Assembly (NCBI RefSeq): GCF_013373865.1
Contig: NC_050471.1
Location: forward strand, 13,768,983 to 13,832,982
Source: Monomorium pharaonis
Lineage: Eukaryota; Arthropoda; Insecta; Hymenoptera; Formicidae
DNA length: 64,000 bases
Reading direction: 5' to 3'
The first letter of the stretch is position 1; every line of letters begins with the position of its first letter. Made by a program: the position numbers and the translations under genes. Below, piece by piece: positions 54,201 through 64,000 of the stretch. The notes under the pieces were generated by a model that was not told where the DNA came from, made no database searches, and saw only the letters and a program-made list of their open reading frames with translations.

Positions 54201-54811
54201 TTAATGGTTTAATTCGAAAAAAAATTTCTCTATCGATATTGAGCGATAACCACAGCGATGCCAAAAACGACGAAGACATTGGTTCCTCAATTATTATAAA
54301 TAATTCGCTGCTGTCAGTAATACATAAATCATTAAATCGCGCTGTCTTTTATATTTCAGGATTTGTAGAAAAAAACATATTACAACAATTAAAATGTTTG
54401 ACATGTTATAATCTTTTAAACGAATGCGATGAAGTTACTTAAACTTTTATTAAACGTGTGAGTTTTGGATTCTTAAGACATACGTAAGCAGATTTGTATG
54501 CCATAAATTCATCGACTGAAAAAGTTTTTAACATTTATAAATTACACAATAACTTAAAATAAGAAAATGTAACTATGCGAATTGTAAGTAATGTTTTTAG
54601 AAACTTACAATTACATAACATTTTTTTTTAATTTCGAGACATATATTAGAACTCGATATTTTAGAAAATCATAAGTATGAATTAATAAAATTAATCATAT
54701 TACAATATTTAAAAGTAAAATTGTATTACGAAAGCAAAACTCTTACTCTGAAGAAGCATAATAATTTTGTTAGACATACATGTACAAAAACTGTTCTTTT
54801 TAAAGGACACT

Positions 54812-55525
54812 AGATTGTAAGAATAAATATTTGATTTTATTTTGAAATTTTTACGATTTCATATTTGTTTTTCCTTGCTTTTTAATCAGTAGCTTTAATT
54901 TACTTAAGGTATTGCTTATTTCTCAATGAGCTACCATTTTGATGTTTTAATTTTATTTATTGATTTACTTATTTATTACAATAAATTCGCAAAAACACGC
55001 GCACATGATGGGCATGACCGACATGACCAACAAAGTTACCGATAAAACGTAAATTTTAGTTCACGCATTTCTCAATTGATCTTCTACAGCGTGGTAGATG
55101 TTGGATACACGGACTTCTCTGTTGCATGGGTTAGTTACCAGTCTGAAGTTGCTGCTAGCGGTCCATAGTTATATAGTCAAAGCCATGATGTAAATATACA
55201 GGTGAAGTAAATATTGAAGGCACGTGTTATGACGTAACGTGCAGTGAGCCAATAAGAAACGACCAGAAATGCAGGCTCGAAATTCAAATGTTTAACTATG
55301 TTTAACTAATTGTATGTAGTATATTTAAAAATTATAATAGGAAAATGATATAATGACTGTTAAAAATAATAGTAATAATACTTAATATTTAATATTTAAA
55401 ATTAATAGCGAAAGGTTCTATTATACTCAGACAAAATATTTTTTTGACATTTTTTATTGATAATTAATATATTAATAACAATATATATTATATACATTTA
55501 TGTAGATTTTCTTCTTATTATTATA
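54812..55525. other. Non-coding sequence
   Basis: AT-rich; no gene or repeat recognised. Confidence 0.4.
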
Positions 55526-55709
55526 CAGGGTGAATTTTAATGGCTGTCCCAACTTTTTACCATGAGAGATGGGATTACCGACTGTAATCTTAGTACACAC
55601 ATGTACGGTACTTGCACATGCATATGTCGTATATGTGTGTACTAAGATTGCAGTCGGTAATCCCATCTCTCATAGTAAAAAGTTGGCACAGCCATTAAAA
55701 TTCACCCTG
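55526..55709. mobile_element. 184-bp palindromic MITE with CAGGGTGAATTTTAATGGC ends
   Basis: Two arms of about 80 bp, nearly perfect inverses, from CAGGGTGAATTTTAATGGC to GCCATTAAAATTCACCCTG; TA precedes the left end. It fits mariner-type foldback MITEs. The two mirror-image open frames are the same palindrome read twice. Confidence 0.88.
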
Positions 55710-56089
55710 CATATATTTTATTACATATTTTTATTTTTTGTTACTGAATTTATACATTTTTTAATTAGTTTTCTCATTATAATTATTTGCTATAATTTTT
55801 TTATTAACTTTTCGCAATCGTACATATGTCCTAGTTTGGACTAAACATGCGATAACTTTGTCTGGAAATTTATAATTAGTTTTTTTTGCACACAATGTTT
55901 GTTAATTTATCAAATATATTTGTCTTTATTTTAAAAATTTCCATGAAATTTTTCAAATTCATTGTTCATTATTTGAGTAGTTTCATAAAAATCAGGACTT
56001 GGATAAATATAATTACCTTTTGATAAAAAGGAAAGTGGGCTGAAAAAGTGACTTTGTAGGAACACGCAAATCGGTGTAAATATTTTTTA
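55710..56089. other. Non-coding sequence
   Basis: AT-rich, no gene recognised. Confidence 0.4.
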
Positions 56090-56130
56090 ATCGGCGATAG
56101 TTCCGAAAACGTCCAATCTCCGAGGTAGTT

Positions 56131-56880
56131 TGTTGCGCCTTGCGGTACAACAAAATATTTTTGCCGTACCTTGCGGCGCGACAAAAGATCTTTCGGGATT
56201 CGTTGCTGCCCAAGGAGTAGGAACTCGCGGAAAGAGGCGGCTTTTGTAGGCAGGGTCCTCAAATCACTCACTCACTGATTCTAAGTTCAATTGATATAAA
56301 AGATTTATTTCTCTGTTCTTGTACACTGGTTGCGGTCGGCGAAGGTGCCGCGTCGTGTTACACTAGATTAGATACGGCGCGTGACTCGGAGTTAACGCGT
56401 CGTCTCGTTGCTCGCTCGAGACTTGCTAGCCGCTAAGTCCCGAACTCTTAATTCACTCGTGCGGGCCGTACGTATCGGCTTGATTACTATTCACTGATCC
56501 CGCTGGCCGCTGTTCGGCAGCGGCTTAAATAGTGTCGCGGATTTAATTATTAGTGGGGGCATCGGGCCCTCCGCATGACCATATATGGTCATTTCCGCGC
56601 GCATCCGGCGCGCGGAAAATATTTGCGAGTTTAGCAACAATTGCCAAAATGCAGGTATGCATTTCCGGTGGCATGATTGTTGCTAAGCTGGCTTCGCTAC
56701 TTCTTTAAGGTGGCTGGTGCGTTGCCCAGTGCGATGACCGGCCGGCAGCGCACGAGGCATGTGTCACCTGACACCTTGTGATAGCGAGCCTTTCTCGGCG
56801 AGCTATCTTATAATTTTAATATTTTATTTCCTTTATTTTATAATATGAATTTATTGGTTGTGAGTGTTTCGCTCACAACA
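56131..56880 (-). mobile_element. Solo LTR, 750 bp, with AGTT target duplication
   Basis: On the minus strand it begins TGTTGTGAGCGAAACACTCA and ends GGCGCAACA. AGTT is duplicated (56127-56130, 56881-56884), and the inverted homologue near 60050 shows the unoccupied site. It contains a TATTTAAG TATA-like box and AATAAA. A related fragment is at 51274. Confidence 0.85.
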
Positions 56881-57020
56881 AGTTCAAATTTTTGAAATAG
56901 GTTTCTTTTAGCGAAAAAAAAACATGCGCGAAGGATTTTTGGTGACTCGAAAATTTTTTTTAAATGTCGGTAAATAGGAAATCTATAATTTTAAAATATT
57001 ATTAATGTAAAAAGAATTAA

Positions 57021-58238
57021 GGGGTTACACCAACCTAGCGGGTAAAAAAAATCGATTTTTTAAATTACATTTTCTTGAAGCTTCAAGTTTCGAGAATATA
57101 TCCTAAAAGTTTTATGTTGATATCTGCAAAAATGCCGGAATTATAAAGAGTTGAGTAAAACGGGATCGAGCGTTCGAGTGCTTGAATTGGAGCAATATTA
57201 GCATAAATCGCCACTGGAAGATGATGTGATTAAAGTCATTCGTCCAATATTTGAACAACTTTCTAGTGATAATTTACTGGAGAGATGCGTCGGTGGATTT
57301 ACGCACAATGTTAACGAAAGTTTGAACAATCTGATTTGGCGCATAACGCCAAAAGTGCAGCACAGCGGTGCACACGTTGTACAAATTGCTACCAATATTG
57401 CTGTATGCATATTTAATGAAGGTGCTGTCGCATATTTATTAATGATAATAAAAGAATTGTGCTGTATATTGCGAAAATCAAAACCGAGCGCATATCAATG
57501 TGGCCGAAGTACGAGCGCAGAAGGCGACGCGCGAAGGAAGGATTGCTCGCCGTCAAAAGAGGTCTTCACAGAGCGCTGCTGCTATTCATGTGGAAGGAAT
57601 CTCATATGGCTCCGGAATTGCCGATTAGAGGTAAAGTGCAAAATTCGGCTGTTAACAATAATAAAACTAAACTTGAAACTTTAAACGCGTTTTTCTCGAA
57701 ACATGGTTTTCAAAGACGGTGGCCAGATCAAGACGAGATCTCAAAAACTAATCGATGGATCGTTTTCAAATTTTTATACAATACTCTCAGAAACATTCTT
57801 TTGTCGGTGACGATCTATTTTTCTTAAATCTTCATTAAAAATTTAAAAAATGAAAAAGAAAATTTTTTGTTAGTTTTAAATTTTAACTTTAACTTATCGC
57901 CATTTTATAACAAACGATAAAATCGACAATCGGCGATCGTCACCGACAAACCACTACTGTTAGCTTAAAGACACCATTTTGTTTTTTTGTTTCAGATGGA
58001 TCGTTTAGACGGGACAGTGGTCACCGCGAAATGCGTTTTTCCAAACCCCGATGTGTGTCGGCGGTCATATTTCTGCTTTCTGTCGCCATTGTTTAATAAA
58101 AAAATTTTTTTATATTGTCGAAACATAAGTCTCTCTCAATAATCACACAAAATTTTATTTAATTCCCACTACCCGTTTAGCAGGAATAAAATATTAAAGT
58201 TAGGCCTGTTTTTCGACCGTCTAGGTTGGTGTAACCCC
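57021..58238. mobile_element. Kolobok-type element, 1218 bp, TTAA duplication
   Basis: Perfect 18-bp ends GGGGTTACACCAACCTAG and CTAGGTTGGTGTAACCCC, each next to TTAA (57017-57020, 58239-58242). A transposase fragment inside matches the Kolobok-type Mutator-like transposase, whose elements use TTAA targets. The element is a deletion derivative. Confidence 0.88.
57200..57840 (+). pseudogene. Kolobok-type transposase C-terminal fragment
   Basis: VIKVIRPIFEQLSSDNLLER, then CVGGFTHNVNESLNNLIWRI and TPKVQHSG carry the conserved NxNESLNxxIW region, with VAYLLMI after it. A frameshift near 57465 moves reading to a basic frame (RISMWPKYERRRRRAKEGLL). The N-terminal part and most catalytic residues are absent. 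Confidence 0.75.
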
Positions 58239-58412
58239 TTAAACTATTTTCAAGCGTGGACGTCGTTCTATTCTTTAAGCGAAGGAGAGAGAGAGTGTGT
58301 GGGTAATCCTCGCTGCACGTCAATTACTATTTTCTATCTTAATTTCCAGATTATATATATTTTATATAACTAATACATGAAATTCGTGATTTGCATATGT
58401 TTACATATCCAT

Positions 58413-59667
58413 TCCACACAGCACACTTTATCCTGAGGATATCCCAAATTATCCCAGACAGACGAAAGCGATCCCACGGATATCTCAATGAGTAACTCCC
58501 GGGATATCCTACAAAAATATTTTAAAATATAAAATATCTTAAGATATCTTATGATATCCCATTAATATATTTCGATATCCCCCAAAAATATCTTAAAATA
58601 TTATAAGATATTATAAGATATTCTATAATATCTTACAATATCCTATTACATCCAGATAATATCCCATCATATCTTTTATCTCTACAATTAATAGAACGTA
58701 AATCAAGTGTAAAGGAAAAGTGAATTATAATGTAATAAAAGAGTGACAAAAGCGTTAATTAAATCTCTAAGAAACGTAAATTAAAACAGAACATAAAGAA
58801 AGTACACTTATATATAACAATGTGGTATATATTAATAATACTAAAAAATTATAAAAAATGACATTAAAAATGTTTTTTGATTTTATACAAACAGAGCAAA
58901 AACAAACTTTTTAATAAGTTATTCCACATGCTATTTTGCACGCATATGTAAAAATAAATAAAAAACTAAAACTTCATATTTATTCATAAAAATATAAGTT
59001 AACTATACATATTTCATCCTTCTGATAACATATATTGTAATGATCTATAACAAATATGTATGCATAGACAAGAAGTGTTCATGGATTATCACGTGGCGTT
59101 AGGATACGTACGGTCTTCGAAGTCAAGCAACGTCGGCGATGGTTGACACTTGGATGGGTGACCGTTTTTTCAGATATAGAGATTAAACATGTTTTAACGG
59201 GTACGACTGTGGCTTGGCTGAAACATGTTGTTATAGTCTTCTTCCTCTTACAAGATTACCGTAAAAATAATTAGAATTTTTTATTTTTTGTTCAAGTTTT
59301 TTTCAATTCTTAGAAACTCTCAAAAATACTTACAATTAGAAATATTCAAAAATTTTTTATTTTTAAAGTTTTTCCGAAAAACGTTTCAATTCTTATAAAA
59401 AATTGGAATATTTGTCAGAAATCCTAAAAAAAATTTTTTTAATTCTGACAAATTTTTTCACTAGGGTATATTACGATATCTCAAAAAATCCCTTGGACAT
59501 CTTCTGGATATCGTTTAAGATATCAAGAGAATGTCAAATCGGTGGACATTTGTGCATCCCTTGGATATCCCTTGGATATCGCAGACGGTCCATGGATATC
59601 TAACGATATTGCGATATCCCAAAATGACATCCCAGAAACATCTCTAGGATAAAGTGTGCTGTGTGGG
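58413..59667. mobile_element. CCCACACAGCACAC element with GATATCC arms and a 5S-like core
   Basis: Ends (T)CCACACAGCACACTTTATCC and GGATAAAGTGTGCTGTGTGGG, flanked by AT on both sides. Arms at 58430-58680 and 59460-59640 repeat GATATCC and AAGATAT words. The core 58880-59235 contains the 5S-like segment. Confidence 0.78.
58880..59235 (+). mobile_element. Repeat with 5S-rRNA-like internal promoter, copy B
   Basis: Core 59108-59170 reads CGGTCTTCGAAGTCAAGCAA then CGTCGGCGATGGTTGACACT and TGGATGGGTGACCG, which aligns with the A box, intermediate element and C box region of 5S rRNA. It is followed by TTTTTT, a pol III terminator-like run. About 200 bp of upstream sequence is shared with copy A at 26060-26400. 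Confidence 0.7.
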
Positions 59668-59939
59668 ATGTGGTGCAGAGAATGCGTGGGCGGGAGAGGG
59701 GCGAAGCCCCCTCCCCGTATTTTCCTAACCTAACCTAACAAATTTTAGTCGCTATTTAGCCACAATTTCAAATCTGAAATCTCGCAAACTCATGTGGTAC
59801 AGTACAAGCGTGGAGGTCGATTCGCTCTGTAAGCGGAGGGGCAGAAAAGTGTGGGTGTTATCAGTCAATAAGAAATATAACAAAGACATTTCTTCGCTGT
59901 AGTCACACAAACACACACACATTTAAATTTCTGCCTACA
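59668..59939. other. Non-coding, contains a short telomere-like tract
   Basis: 59724-59739 is CCTAACCTAACCTAAC, three units of the arthropod TTAGG telomere repeat on the minus strand. A GC-rich GGGGCGAAGCCCC hairpin precedes it. No gene. Confidence 0.6.
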
Positions 59940-60751
59940 AATTATAAATTTCCTACTTACCGACATAAAAAAAATTTTTTGAGTCGCCAAAAATCCTTTT
60001 TGCATATGTTTTTTTTTGCTAAAAAAAACCTATTTCTAAAATTTGAACCAAATCGGGGATTAGACGTTTTCGGAACTACAGCCTTTAAATCTATATCCTA
60101 ACAGCACATTATATCCTACGTATCATCCCATTTTAATACTCAATGTACTGTAATCATCGTAGAATGTTCCCAGGTAGCAAGCCCACGTCATTTTGACGTC
60201 CCAAAATGGTCATATCTGGTCATATGTCGTCAAAATGACCATTTTTTTACATGACCTAAAATTGACGTCATGATGACGTCATTTCGAAGTCATATTTCAG
60301 TCATGATCTGACGATTATTTTCCCAGACAGCACACATCCAAAATCGGGACATAAAGACGTCATTAAGACGTATTTTAGACACGGTCTAAAGCAGTGTCTA
60401 TACAATGAGATTTAAGGCGTAAAGCATAAGCATATTATATAAGCATATTATATTCAACTTTAAGAGAACTTTTTAAAGAAAACATTTAGATATTTTAGAA
60501 ATAATTTCAAAATGGTCAAATTAACCATTTGAACGCTTCAAAGTCTTAGTGCTAAATAAATCGCAATTTCCATTAAATTATAAAAGTTATAGAAAAAGTT
60601 AAATTTAACAATGAAATTAATAAGTAAATAAGTTAATGCTATTTATTTTTAATATGTTTTGCAAAATTTAATTGCTTTTATAAAAAATAATATAATTGCG
60701 GCAGTTTATAACAGATAGGTATATGTAGACAATAACGAGTACCCATATCGA

Positions 60752-60830
60752 TGATTCAAACTGGCGTAGCAGATAGAGTACAAGGTATGTAATCCTAAGG
60801 TCCCGGGTTCAAAACCTACCAGCGGCAAAT
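60752..60830 (+). repeat. tRNA-Thr-like segment, copy 2
   Basis: TGGCGTAGCAGATAGAGTAC (A box), TATGTAA anticodon-loop-like heptamer and AAGGTCCCGGGTTCAAAACC (B box). Lacks acceptor stem; part of the core repeat shared with 48020-48960 and 61262-61914. Confidence 0.68.
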
Positions 60831-61077
60831 AAGAATAAAATAAAATAATATAATTTAAATTCAATTAAATAATAAAAATGTGTCCCAAATTTAGTACGTA
60901 CTGTTGATAAGAATAATAAAAAAAAAAATTTATTTTATTTTATTTTTTAATCTCTAGTTGCATTTTAAAGATATCCGATTTAAGAAATCTTTTAGATATT
61001 AATTTCATATCTTTCTGTTCTCAAAAAACGACGCATTGGTTAACATTCTGACATTATATGTTATCTTTTAGAAGTCT

Positions 61078-62137
61078 CCCAGTGAACACAGTAATATAGC
61101 AGCAGTGTAACAGCAATGTAACCGAATATAACAGGTTATGTTACTCTGAAATTACACGTAACTTACATGTAAGTTACAATTTCCGACTCAGCAATATAAC
61201 ATGTTATAATTACATGTTATCTAACCGTTACACAGCAGTTACAAAGAAAAATAAAATAAAATAAAAATTTTATTTTTAAAAAATTATTTTTATCAACAGC
61301 ACATACTACATTTAGAATAAATTTTTATTAATTAAATTTAAATTATGTTATTTTTTATTTTATTTTTACTTGCCGCTGCTAGGTTTGAACCCGGGACCTT
61401 AGGATGACGAACCTTATACTTTACCTGCTACACCAATTTGACTCATCGATATGGGTACTTGTTATTGTCTACATATACTTATATGTTATAAACTGACGCA
61501 ACTATATTATTTTTTATAAAAGCAATTAAATTTTGCAAAACATTAAAAATAAATAGCATTAATTTATTTACTTATTAATTTCATTGTTAAATTTATCTTT
61601 TTCCATAACCTTAATAATTTGATGGAAATTGCGATCTATTTGGCATTAATCTTTGAAGCGTTTAAATGATTAATTAGATGGTTAATTATATAAATCGTAA
61701 TTCTAAGAAAAATTGAATAGTATACATTTATTATGCTGTTTTTGTTCAGAACATGATGAATTTAGATTTTGTGCATTTTTTGTGCGCAGTAATTGTAGAC
61801 AAACCGTTATTTTTGAAAACATTATCTTTATAATAATTTTTTTTATTATCAAATAAATCTGTCATTCAGGATGTTATAATGTTGTCTGATTTCTGAGTCA
61901 ACTACGACGCATCGTTCCGTAATAACATTGATACGAACGTGTTATGTTACGATTATACAGTTTTTGTTGAATAACTGTAACCAAAACGATGTATAACAGC
62001 TATATCACTTGCGTATAACAAATATTACGTAACAGGTTATTTTCATGTCATATAGCACCTACATATCACAAGAATAACAATGTTAAATTACATGTAACTT
62101 CCATGTTACATTGCCGCTATAAAATGTGTTCACTGGG
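61078..62137. mobile_element. Nested CCCAGTGAACAC element with TTACATGTAA arms
   Basis: Ends CCCAGTGAACACA and TGTGTTCACTGGG, flanked by CT on both sides. Arms repeat GTTACATGTAAC, AACATGTTA and TAACAGGTTA words (61095-61255; 61920-62120). The centre is a third copy of the tRNA-like core. It sits inside 60169-62365. Confidence 0.82.
61371..61446 (-). repeat. tRNA-Thr-like segment, copy 3
   Basis: On the minus strand: TGGTGTAGCAGGTAAAGTAT (A box), TTCGTCA loop and AAGGTCCCGGGTTCAAACCT (B box). Orientation relative to the surrounding arms is the same as copy 1. Confidence 0.68.
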
Positions 62138-62365
62138 CTCTTTATGTTATCATTTTCAAAAACAGAATATCTTTTAGAGATCTTTTTGACAACATATTGT
62201 TCACGTCATTCTATGACGTCAAAATACGGTACATTTCATGACGTCAGGAATTTGTGACATTCGACCGTCATTTTAAACGTCATAAGGGCGTCATTTTGTG
62301 ACGTCAAGAATAGTCAGTAAATGACCATTTTGGGATGTCAAAATGACGTGAGCTTGCTACCTGGG

Positions 62366-63004
62366 TTGAGATCACCGCTATAATCAAGAGACACGATAGT
62401 GGCTCGCACCAAGTAAAAGCGTAGCCCGACCATGCTCTTTACGCGATACGCGACTTGCGAGCACTCGAAATTATCGGATTTCAGAAACGGTTAAACGGAT
62501 CGAGTTCTAACTAGGCTCAATCGAAAGCTTGGGGTCGATTTGTATAAGTAAAATATTTTTATTCTTCCTCTACATATTCTTTGAGTGGAGATATCACGAC
62601 GCAAAGTCCAAATATCAAAATTTTCATGTAAGAAACGTCGTCATTGTCGTCGTCAACCTTTCAAAACAGAAAGTCATTTTCACATTTTTGATACAAAAGG
62701 CGCTTGTGTGCTATGAACGCGCACCAGGTTATTTAGGAATCTGTCATACCGACGAAATATAGTGGCATTCGACGTCACGTTCGCATGCTTCTTGGACAAG
62801 GTTTCGTTTCACGCGTAATAATGTCTAACGTTAATCATATGCGTAATAAAACGGAACGCAGCCATTTGTATCGTCACTACGGCGTTTGCATCGTGTGTAA
62901 AGGGTTATGTGGGTCGCCAGGGGTTCGCGTAAAGTGACATGCAGTGTGAGGTTATGTTATAACAGTTCGTGAAGTAATAATGCATATTATACCGTACATA
63001 TTAT
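62366..63004. other. Non-coding sequence
   Basis: Moderate GC, no gene or repeat recognised; the 77-codon frame at 62529-62762 shows no known features. Confidence 0.4.
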
Positions 63005-64000
63005 ATGTTTAATGCAAGGTCTACTAGGAATAACGGAGTAGGAGTAAGAAGTAAGAAATATGAAATGATATTTGCTCATTGCGTTTACTCCTGGTTTTTA
63101 ATTGATAATAATTGCCCATGCATTAGTGACAAAAGATTTTACATAAACCTTTTAATATTTAACTATATATTGCACAACTTAACCAATGTAAAATTAAATA
63201 ATCAGTGAATAAGAAGCTCAGATTTTATGCAAGGTCTATAATGTCAACAGGAGTAATGAAGTAAGGAGTAAGAGTAACAATTAACCAATTAAAAACTGGG
63301 AGTAATTGAAATGGGCAAATCTCATTTCATATTTCTTACTTCTTACTCCTACTCCAATACTCCTGCTGACATTGTAGACCTTGCATTACACTGGTGTCGA
63401 TGAGACAGATGAAATGTTGTGTGATATAGAATTGTGAATCAGTTAAATATTGCTGCAATTGTCAATCAATATTCACAACTAATTAGCTTGAATAAAACTT
63501 TAAATAAACGTTTTTAATATGACTAATTTTTATTCTTTGGTATACTAGTAACATATATAATGCCAGTATTTTAGTGACAAAAGATGGTTCTTATTCTTAC
63601 AACGTTATCAATATTTAACTAACGCACAACTCTATGTCACACCTCATCTATTTAATCATCAACATCAATGTAAAATTAATTAATCAGAGAGCAACATAAC
63701 TCAGATTTTACACTGGTGTCGATGAGATAGATTCCTTACAACATTTTCAATATTTAACCAATGCACAACTTTGCGTCACACCTTATCTATTGAATCATCA
63801 ACATCAATGTAAAACTAATTAATCAGAGGGTAACATAACTCAGATTTTACACTGATGTCAATGAGACAGACGAAATATTGTGTAATTTAGAATTGTGGAT
63901 TAGTTAAATGTTGCTGTAATTGTTAATCAATATTCACAACTTAATTAGCTTAAATAAAACTTTAAATAAACGTTTTTAATAATACTAATTTTTATTCTTT
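63005..64000. repeat. Interleaved tandem and inverted repeat block
   Basis: Contains an inverted-repeat unit 63238-63385 (TGCAAGGTCTATAATGTCAA ... TTGTAGACCTTGCA) whose arm also occurs at 63013-63060. Segments with ACACTGGTGTCGATGAGA, TTAACCAATGCACAACT and AATCATCAACATCAATGTAA recur at about 130- to 450-bp spacing; 63395-63540 is repeated at 63849-64000. It continues past the window end. Confidence 0.7.

Larger units (their letters stand above)
45750..54811 (+). pseudogene. P-element/THAP9-like transposase, scattered by insertions
   Basis: Collinear pieces of one transposase: a coiled-coil-like part (45780-46120, weak), FALTVNFYSPKTYNYIREVF with CLMMDEMYIRK (47150-47520), IPVAHFFVDGLIPDECAEIT with GVHIIALTFDGLPSNI (50366-50575), MNVKLAAQTINESCAAALEQ (50779-51060), QDHLEKFFSCIRAMGRFNNN (51175-51270), and NRAVFYISGFVEKNILQQL followed by LKCLTCYNLL and RHTCTKTVLFKGH (54239-54811). 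Each joint is an identifiable insertion; the 47523/50366 joint restores the reading frame exactly when the insert is removed. In-frame stops are common in the pieces. The N-terminal THAP zinc finger was not found. Confidence 0.8.
56090..60095. repeat. Distant inverted pair: 56090-57000 and 59940-60095
   Basis: TAGTTCCGAAAACGTCCAAT ... GAAATAGGTTTCTTTTAGC ... GGATTTTTGGTGACTC on the left is mirrored by GAGTCGCCAAAAATCC ... CCTATTTCTAAAATTTGAAC ... GACGTTTTCGGAACTA on the right. The left copy is split by the solo LTR at 56131. The pair flanks a Kolobok-type element and a GATATCC element, so these could be the ends of one larger unit. Confidence 0.7.
60169..62365. mobile_element. CCCAGGTAGCAAGC element with TGACGTCA arms
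   Basis: Ends CCCAGGTAGCAAGCCCACGT and its near inverse ACGTGAGCTTGCTACCTGGG, flanked by TT on both sides. Arms repeat GACGTC/TGACGTCA and CATTTTGGGA words (60190-60310; 62200-62350). Inside are a partial CCCAGACAGCACAC end (60324), the tRNA-like core (60440-60910) and the nested element 61078-62137. Confidence 0.82.

Noticed and set aside
55472..55844. Two similar frames on opposite strands
   Set aside because: They are the two arms of one palindromic MITE.
59108..59170. Functional 5S rRNA gene
   Set aside because: Only the internal control region resembles 5S; the first third and the 3' end are absent and flanks belong to a repeat.

Overview
The window reads as repeat-dense insect chromosomal DNA, most likely from an ant or another hymenopteran. 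The grounds are GT-AG introns, AT-rich non-coding DNA, a short (CCTAA)n tract of the arthropod telomere type, and transposon families typical of such genomes. I see one candidate host gene (an Ly6/quiver-like secreted protein with exons at 27282-27333 and 28450-28628). Almost everything else is mobile DNA.

Region 1 (1-20745) is a Polinton/Maverick inside another Polinton. The inner element, 1621-16328 (14,708 bp), has long terminal inverted repeats beginning AGTAGTAG and TTTCAC on both flanks. It carries, left to right: an unrecognised two-exon gene, an unrecognised 163-residue ORF, a major-capsid-like gene, a 54-codon ORF, a minor-capsid (penton)-like gene, a phospholipase-A2/protease fusion, a packaging ATPase, an unrecognised 382-residue protein, a CACGTTC-rich array, a chromodomain integrase and a protein-primed DNA polymerase B. 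The outer element lies in the opposite orientation. It is split by the inner one inside the equivalent CACGTTC array: integrase at 106-1084 on the left; the 382-residue gene, ATPase, PLA2/protease and penton on the right. It is then broken by a 0.6-kb insertion at 20113. Both copies are dead, with frameshifts, stops and catalytic-residue changes in nearly every gene, but their lesions mostly differ.

Region 2 (20746-33394) holds degenerate Gag-protease and transposase-like fragments (22614-25440), a repeat containing a 5S-rRNA-like segment (26060-26400), the Ly6-like gene, and several small inverted-repeat elements (30893, 31815, 32424) with a 16-bp minisatellite between them. Region 3 (33395-37970) is a decayed Ty3/Gypsy element with both LTRs.

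Region 4 (37971-64000) is stacked DNA transposons and solo LTRs. A P-element/THAP9-like transposase is scattered in collinear pieces from about 45750 to 54811, separated by a hAT element, two nested inverted-repeat elements (47524-50365 containing 47756-49549), an LTR fragment and a 1.8-kb transposon. A second hAT element (43720-44494), two solo LTRs with target duplications (44671-45519; 56131-56880) and a Kolobok-type element with TTAA ends (57021-58238) follow the same logic. A recurrent class has CCC...GGG termini, 2-bp flanking duplications and an element-specific short palindromic word repeated in its arms. Several of these surround a core with tRNA-like or 5S-like pol III promoter sequence (48165, 59108, 60752, 61371). 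This class is the best candidate for something not fully described.

All gene calls rest on reading translations and motifs by eye; no database search was run.
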